Position numbers and translations under genes: made by a program. A stretch of DNA of 64,000 bases from CALBPI01 sp963922335. GTDB lineage: Bacteria > Pseudomonadota > Gammaproteobacteria > Steroidobacterales > Woeseiaceae. Below, piece after piece: positions 59,327 to 64,000 of the stretch; position 1 is the stretch's first letter; every line of letters starts with the position of its first letter. Under the pieces are notes generated by a model. It made no database searches. It worked only from the letters and a program-made list of their open reading frames with translations, and had not been told where the DNA came from. The DNA lies in the NCBI GenBank assembly GCA_963922335.1, contig CAWUIB010000005.1:1-64000 (forward strand), in the 5' to 3' direction.

Positions 59327-59356
59327 TCACCGCGCGAGCGGTCTGAAGGAAACAAG

Positions 59357-60784
59357 ATGTCCCAACACTACGACGTCATCGTGATCGGCGGCGGTCCCGC
59401 TGGCTATCCCGCAGCAATTCGTGCGGCTCAACACGGCATGAATGTGGCTTGCATCGATGCGTGGAAGAACTATGACGGCTCGCACGCGTTTGGTGGTACC
59501 TGCCTGAACGCTGGCTGTATTCCGTCCAAGGCGATGCTCGAATCCTCTGAGCTTTACCATCGCGCTGAGCATGAGTTCTCGCAACACGGTATTGGCACTG
59601 AGGGTTTGTCACTCGATATCGCGGCGATGCAAAAACGCAAGTCCGGCATCGTGCGCCAGCTGACATCCGGAATCGAAGCGCTATTCAAGTCGAACAAAGT
59701 CACGGGGCTGCGCGGCCATGGCAAGCTGCTGGCGGGCAAGAAGGTTGAGTTCACGCCGCTTGAAGGCGATGTGGAAACACTGAGCGCGGACCACGTCATT
59801 CTTGCATCCGGCTCGCAGCCCATCGAGCTTCCTGGTATGTCATTCGACGGAGATCGTATTGTCGACTCCTGGGGTGCGCTGGAGTTTGATGCGGTTCCTG
59901 AGCGACTGGGCATTATCGGTGCGGGCGTCATCGGTCTTGAGCTCGGCAGCGTCTGGGGTCGTCTGGGTGCCTCGGTTACGGTTCTCGAAGCGATGCCCGA
60001 TTTTCTCGCTATGGTGGATCGCCAGATCGCGAAGGATGCTGAGCGACAGTTCCGCAAACAAGGACTGGACATCCAACTGAACGCGCGTGTCAGCAAAGCC
60101 GAAGTAAAGGGCGAGGAAGTCCACGTCACTTACGAAGACAGCAAGGGCGAACAATCACTGGTGGTAGACCGGCTGGTTGTCGCGGTTGGTCGTCGTCCCT
60201 ACACAGATAACCTGTTGGGCGACGACACCGGTGTCAAAGTGGACGCCCGCGGTTTCATCGAGGTGGATGACGAATGCCGTACAGGCGTTGACGGAGTCTA
60301 CGCAGTTGGTGATTGCGTTCGCGGACCAATGCTTGCGCACAAGGGCACCGAAGAAGGCGTGATGGCAGCCGACTTGATTGCGGGCGACGTGGCGGAAGTC
60401 AATTACGACGTCATTCCTTCTGTTGTCTACACCGCCCCTGAGATCGCCTGGGTCGGCAAGACCGAGGAAGAGGTCAAGCAATCAGGGCGCGAATACAAAG
60501 TGGGCACCTTCCCGTTTGCGGCCAGCGGCCGCGCCAAAGCGATGGAGCAGGCGGCGGGTATGGTCAAGATTGTTAGTGCCGCTGATGATGACGAGATCCT
60601 CGGTGTTCACATCATCGGTCCGGTGGCGGGCGAACTTATCGGAGAGCTGGTGCTCGCGATGGAGTTCCGCGCGAGCACAGAAGACATTCAGCGCACGGTG
60701 CACGCTCATCCCACGTTGTCAGAGGCGGTTCATGAGGCCAGCCTCTCTGCGGATAAACGCGCCCTTCACGCGATCAATCGATAA
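59357..60784 (+). CDS. lpd: Dihydrolipoamide dehydrogenase (E3)
   Basis: A 475-residue flavoenzyme that reoxidises dihydrolipoamide and makes NADH. The FAD fold starts GGGPAGYPAAIRAAQ. The redox disulfide is Cys49-Cys54 in GGTCLNAGCIPSKA. The NAD fold is GIIGAGVIGLELGSVWGRLG. The active base His451 with Glu456 lies in HAHPTLSEAVHEA. Third gene of the sucAB-lpd operon, 30 bp after sucB. Confidence 0.98.
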   Translation: MSQHYDVIVIGGGPAGYPAAIRAAQHGMNVACIDAWKNYDGSHAFGGTCLNAGCIPSKAMLESSELYHRAEHEFSQHGIGTEGLSLDIAAMQKRKSGIVRQLTSGIEALFKSNKVTGLRGHGKLLAGKKVEFTPLEGDVETLSADHVILASGSQPIELPGMSFDGDRIVDSWGALEFDAVPERLGIIGAGVIGLELGSVWGRLGASVTVLEAMPDFLAMVDRQIAKDAERQFRKQGLDIQLNARVSKAEVKGEEVHVTYEDSKGEQSLVVDRLVVAVGRRPYTDNLLGDDTGVKVDARGFIEVDDECRTGVDGVYAVGDCVRGPMLAHKGTEEGVMAADLIAGDVAEVNYDVIPSVVYTAPEIAWVGKTEEEVKQSGREYKVGTFPFAASGRAKAMEQAAGMVKIVSAADDDEILGVHIIGPVAGELIGELVLAMEFRASTEDIQRTVHAHPTLSEAVHEASLSADKRALHAINR

Positions 60785-60801
60785 GTACATCCGACCGGGT
60801 G

Positions 60802-62925
60802 TCAATTCACCCGGTCGACACGTTCGATATCGGGCAATTGACCGAGCTTAAGCAGCATTCGATTCAGCGTATCGAGCCCGTCGATTTCGGCTTTGACGGT
60901 AACCACCGCACGTAGCGTCTTTCGGTCGATTCGAGACTCATTGCCGAGTATGCGGATGCGATCATCGCTCAGGCTGCCGCTAATATCTTTCAGCAGGCCC
61001 GTGCGGTCCTTTGCCTCGATGCGTAGCGTGATTGGATAATGCCCGTAGTCTTCGGTTTCGCGCCAACTGACTTCGAGGATTCGTTCTGGCTGTCTGTCCG
61101 CAAGGCGGGCCAGAGCCTTGCAGTCCTGCCGGTGAATTGAAATGCCGCGCCCCACCGTGATGTAGCCACTGATTGGCTCCGGCGGAATCGGGTTGCAGCA
61201 GCCTGCGAACTGGGTGAGCACATCACCGCTGCCGTCGATGACCACCCGTCCACGACCTCTCGGTTTGTGCTTGCGGCTGCGCTTAACGCGAGGCGCTGAT
61301 TCCTCGACAGGCGCAAGCAGTTGCTGCGCGGCATTAAACACTGACGCTGTGGTGATATCACCTGCGCCAAGTGCGATGCATAAAGCGTCGACATCCTCAA
61401 ATTTCATCGCTTCTGCGAGGCGGGCGATGGGCAGGTCACGAATGCCAACACGTTGCAGTTCTCGTTCCAGATGTTCTCGACCCTGACGTCGATTCAGATC
61501 GCGATCCTGCTGTCGAAACCATGCACGCACCTTGGTTCGGTTGCGTGCCGAAACCAGAAAGCCGGCGCGTGGCAAGAGCCAGTCACGCGATGGTGATGGT
61601 TCTTTTGCCGTGATGATCTCGACTCTGTCTCCATTGCTGAGTGCATGGGTCAGTTGAACAATGCGTCCGTTAACGCGGGCTCCGCGGCAACGATGGCCGA
61701 TCATCGTATGGACGTGGTAGGCGAAATCGAGCGGAGTGGCGCCAGCCGGCAGATCGACGATATCGCCGTTTGGAGTGATCGCATACACGCGATCATCGAA
61801 GACGCCCTCGCTAAGATTCTCTAAGAGGTCACTATCCGAGGGTTCATTTTCGTTCTCGAGCAGCTGGCGCAGCCAGGCGATTTTCTGCTCGAACACCGAG
61901 TTGCCTGGACCACCCTCTTTATAGCGCCAATGTGCCGCGACGCCGAGTTCGGCCTGACGGTGCATGTCATGCGTGCGAATCTGAATCTCAACGGCTTGCC
62001 CGCCGGGGCCAACCACCGCGGTATGGAGCGACTGGTAGTTATTGCCCTTGGGGTTGGCAATATAGTCGTCGAACTCATTGCGGATGTATGGCCAGCGGTT
62101 GTGCACGATGCCCAACGCCGTGTAGCACTCGGTGACACTGTCGACCAGGATACGTACGGCGCGCACGTCGTAGAGTGCGTCGAGGGCGACCTGCTTGCGC
62201 GTCATCTTCCGCCAGATCGAGTAAATGTGCTTCGGTCGCCCATAGACCTGACCCGTGATACCGCCCTCCGCCAATAAAGTGGCGAGTTCGGTCGTGACCT
62301 CATCGATGTAGGCTTCGCGTTCCTCCCGTCGCTCGTCCAGTGCCTTGGCGATGCTTTTGTAATCGTCAGGCTGCAGGTAACGGAAAGCGAAGTCTTCGAG
62401 TTCCCATTTCAGCTGCCAAATGCCCAGTCGGTTGGCGAGGGGGACGAAAATCTCGCGTGTGTCGCGAGCCAGCATACGCTGTGTCTTCTCGCTATCTTTA
62501 CGCGCTGCGCGAAGGTCTGCGACCTGCACTGCGAGTCGCACGATCACCAGTCGGAAATCGTTAACGACCGCCAACAGCATTCGGCGCAACGCCTCCCCCT
62601 GTGCGGGCGGCAATCGCTCGCCCGGCGCCCATTGCCCTGGCAGCGAGAGCTCAAAAAGCTGTTGTAGGCCTTTAGCCATTTCGGCGATTTCGCCGCCAGC
62701 GTGGCGCTGTATCTGGCGAATACTGACGTGCCCAGCGCGCAGCAATGGCGCGAGCGCTGCGGTCAGTTGCAGATCATCACCGAGAGCCAGCGGTTCGATG
62801 ACCGAGGCGGTCACGTCCGAGCAGAGTCGATCGGCATCGTCAGCAGGCAACGTTTCGGCAACGCTATCCAGCCAGCGGCGTGCCTCGACGTTCGACTGTG
62901 TTGCTGATTCTTGCTGTTGCGCCAT
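60802..62925 (-). CDS. relA: GTP pyrophosphokinase RelA
   Basis: A 707-residue (p)ppGpp synthetase of the stringent response, started at ATG 62925; the longer frame to 63033 has no support. The N-terminal hydrolase-like region lacks an HD motif, so hydrolysis is not expected. The synthetase region has YGRPKHIYSIWRKMTRK, ALDALYDVRAVRILVD and GNNYQSLHTAVVGPGG. The TGS domain (ITPNGDIVDLPAGATPLDFAY) and the C-terminal ACT domain (ITLRIEAKDRTGLLKDIS) bind uncharged tRNA on the ribosome. It is convergent with lpd. A SpoT-type partner would be needed for hydrolysis and is not in the window. Confidence 0.95.
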   Translation of the reverse strand: MAQQQESATQSNVEARRWLDSVAETLPADDADRLCSDVTASVIEPLALGDDLQLTAALAPLLRAGHVSIRQIQRHAGGEIAEMAKGLQQLFELSLPGQWAPGERLPPAQGEALRRMLLAVVNDFRLVIVRLAVQVADLRAARKDSEKTQRMLARDTREIFVPLANRLGIWQLKWELEDFAFRYLQPDDYKSIAKALDERREEREAYIDEVTTELATLLAEGGITGQVYGRPKHIYSIWRKMTRKQVALDALYDVRAVRILVDSVTECYTALGIVHNRWPYIRNEFDDYIANPKGNNYQSLHTAVVGPGGQAVEIQIRTHDMHRQAELGVAAHWRYKEGGPGNSVFEQKIAWLRQLLENENEPSDSDLLENLSEGVFDDRVYAITPNGDIVDLPAGATPLDFAYHVHTMIGHRCRGARVNGRIVQLTHALSNGDRVEIITAKEPSPSRDWLLPRAGFLVSARNRTKVRAWFRQQDRDLNRRQGREHLERELQRVGIRDLPIARLAEAMKFEDVDALCIALGAGDITTASVFNAAQQLLAPVEESAPRVKRSRKHKPRGRGRVVIDGSGDVLTQFAGCCNPIPPEPISGYITVGRGISIHRQDCKALARLADRQPERILEVSWRETEDYGHYPITLRIEAKDRTGLLKDISGSLSDDRIRILGNESRIDRKTLRAVVTVKAEIDGLDTLNRMLLKLGQLPDIERVDRVN

Positions 62926-63044
62926 GTCCCCAGAGCACCGCCCCGTTGGGAGAGTGCGTTTTGCCGATGGAGTGAAGCCGGTATGATACGCGATTAGTGC
63001 CCGATCACGCTTGGTGCCGGTAGCAATGGGCAACAGGAGAAAAA

Positions 63045-63620
63045 ATGCGGATCAGAATTCTGTGTACAGTTTTGTGTGCTGCCCTGGGGGCGTTGTCGCC
63101 AGGCGAAGCGGCGATTGCGGACACGCTTGATCTCAGCCTCAACGACGACGCGGTGCGAGCGAACTATCAATGGGCGCATCCTACCCGCGATGTTCAGGTT
63201 GATGGGGGGTGGTTACACCATCAGGATCGCGGCGACGTGGTGCACATTGGATTCCATGTGACCGGCGATGCGTCGAGTGGAGATACGCCACTCGACGGCG
63301 GCATCGGGGGCAAGATTTTTCATGTGAGCCCGGACAATGGCCCGCTCGATGCAACGGTGCTCGCGGTTGGCGGTTTCTTTCGTTACACCTTTCCGCGGTA
63401 CAACCGTTTTAACCTGTATGGACATGCTTATATCGCGCCGGATGTGCTGTCTTTTGGTGACGGTGAGCAGTTTCAGGAGATCGAGCTGCGGGCGGGCTAT
63501 AGCGTCTTGCGCAACGCTGATGTGTTCATCGGCGCTCGATATACCAACACCGAGTTTGACCCCCCAGGGGACCTCACCAGTGACAATGGATTACACCTCG
63601 GTATTCAACTGAAATTTTAG
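63045..63620 (+). CDS. YfaZ-like outer-membrane beta-barrel protein
   Basis: A 191-residue exported protein with a signal peptide (ILCTVLCAALGALSPGEAAIA). Alternating hydrophobic strands (VHIGFHVTG, ATVLAVGGFFRYTF, FNLYGHAYIAPDVLSF, EIELRAGYSVL, ADVFIGARY) end in a C-terminal Phe (LGIQLKF), the mark of outer-membrane beta-barrels. The AxxxPDxLSFxD-type segment and FIGxRxxxxEF match the YfaZ family. Function unknown. It is divergent from relA and lies 29 bp upstream of yebC. Confidence 0.82.
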   Translation: MRIRILCTVLCAALGALSPGEAAIADTLDLSLNDDAVRANYQWAHPTRDVQVDGGWLHHQDRGDVVHIGFHVTGDASSGDTPLDGGIGGKIFHVSPDNGPLDATVLAVGGFFRYTFPRYNRFNLYGHAYIAPDVLSFGDGEQFQEIELRAGYSVLRNADVFIGARYTNTEFDPPGDLTSDNGLHLGIQLKF

Positions 63621-63649
63621 GGCGCGAGTAGCGCAGGAGAACCAACCGA

Positions 63650-64000
63650 ATGGCGGGACACAGTAAGTGGGCCAACATCCAGCACCGTAAAGGTGCGCAG
63701 GACAAGAAGCGTGGCAAGCTGTTTACCAAGTTGATCCGTGAGATCACCGTCGCGGCGCGTATGGGCGGCGGCGACATCGATGCGAACCCGAGACTGCGTC
63801 TCGCGATCGACAAAGCGAAAGCGCAGAGCATGCCGAAAGACAACATTGACCGGGCGGTCAAGCGAGGCTCGGGCGAGCTCGACGGCGATGATTATCAGGA
63901 GATTCGCTACGAAGGCTACGGTCCGGGCGGCACTGCGGTGATGGTCGATTGCATGACCGATAACCGCAATCGAACGGTTGCAGAGGTCCGTCATGCGTTT
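63650..64000 (+). CDS. yebC: YebC/PmpR family regulator, cut by the window edge
   Basis: The first 117 codons of a YebC-family protein. MAGHSKWANIQHRKGAQDKKRGKLF is its diagnostic start (25 residues; only 1-20 need be compared), followed by ANPRLRLAIDKAKAQSMPKDNIDRA and YEGYGPGGTAVMVDCMTDNRNRTVAEVRH. Family members are about 240 residues, so half is missing on the right. AGGAGA lies ten bases ahead of the ATG. Members act as DNA-binding regulators or, as more recently shown, relieve ribosome stalling. In many genomes ruvC follows. Confidence 0.96.
   Translation, partial: MAGHSKWANIQHRKGAQDKKRGKLFTKLIREITVAARMGGGDIDANPRLRLAIDKAKAQSMPKDNIDRAVKRGSGELDGDDYQEIRYEGYGPGGTAVMVDCMTDNRNRTVAEVRHAF

Noticed and set aside
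1..64000. Complete insertion sequences, rRNA operons, riboswitches and CRISPR arrays
   Set aside because: None could be recognised by reading both strands; a weak or diverged riboswitch could still be missed without folding tools.

Overview
The window is a stretch of gammaproteobacterial chromosome. The evidence is the gene order (rne/rluC back to back, maf-yceD-rpmF-plsX-fabH, clpS-clpA-infA-aat, ftsK-lolA-serS, sucA-sucB-lpd, yebC at the right edge), an OprI-type murein lipoprotein, a lexA-imuA-imuB-dnaE2 mutagenesis operon, a type II secretion gspCDEF block and a PEP-CTERM surface protein. I cannot assign a genus. Nothing looks like Enterobacteriaceae; the flavour is of a free-living, probably aquatic gammaproteobacterium.

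Positions 1-13067 are accessory and visibly less GC-rich than the rest. They hold an RHS/YD-repeat polymorphic toxin with a coupled immunity gene (238-5201), a poor 485-bp gap, and a compact integrative element (about 5687-13006). The element carries a tyrosine recombinase, an excisionase-type HTH protein, a winged-helix replication-type protein whose gene contains four iteron-like repeats, a P27-like small terminase, small unknown genes, a tail tape-measure-like protein and a convergent two-TM protein resembling phage abortive-infection factors. It has no large terminase, portal, capsid or lysis gene, so it looks like a phage satellite or a heavily reduced prophage.

Positions 13068-23317 are core: a low-molecular-weight phosphatase, RNase E with a long leader, the pseudouridine synthase RluC, a Maf nucleotide pyrophosphatase, YceD and L32, the start of fatty-acid synthesis (plsX, fabH), a YkvA-like protein, and an L,D-transpeptidase facing an Lpp/OprI-like lipoprotein across a shared bidirectional terminator.

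Positions 23550-29784 are the SOS mutasome operon, headed by two LexA boxes, with a canonical terminator lying inside the imuA coding region. Positions 29794-35873 are gspF, gspE, gspD and gspC on the minus strand with a small acidic gene. Positions 36152-41091 group N-degron and translation functions (clpS, clpA, infA, aat, a FemAB-like acyltransferase).

Positions 41070-64000 continue with ftsK, lolA, a VanZ-like gene and serS; an MscS channel carrying a C-terminal SRPBCC domain; a YccA/Bax-inhibitor membrane protein; tRNA-Ser(TGA) and tRNA-Arg(CCT), both on the minus strand; a SixA-like phosphatase, Bcp peroxiredoxin and a GNAT enzyme; a PEP-CTERM protein; a DUF3300 protein; a c-type cytochrome lipoprotein; the 2-oxoglutarate dehydrogenase operon; relA; a YfaZ-like outer-membrane protein; and the truncated start of yebC. 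I saw no CRISPR array, rRNA, complete insertion sequence or recognisable riboswitch.
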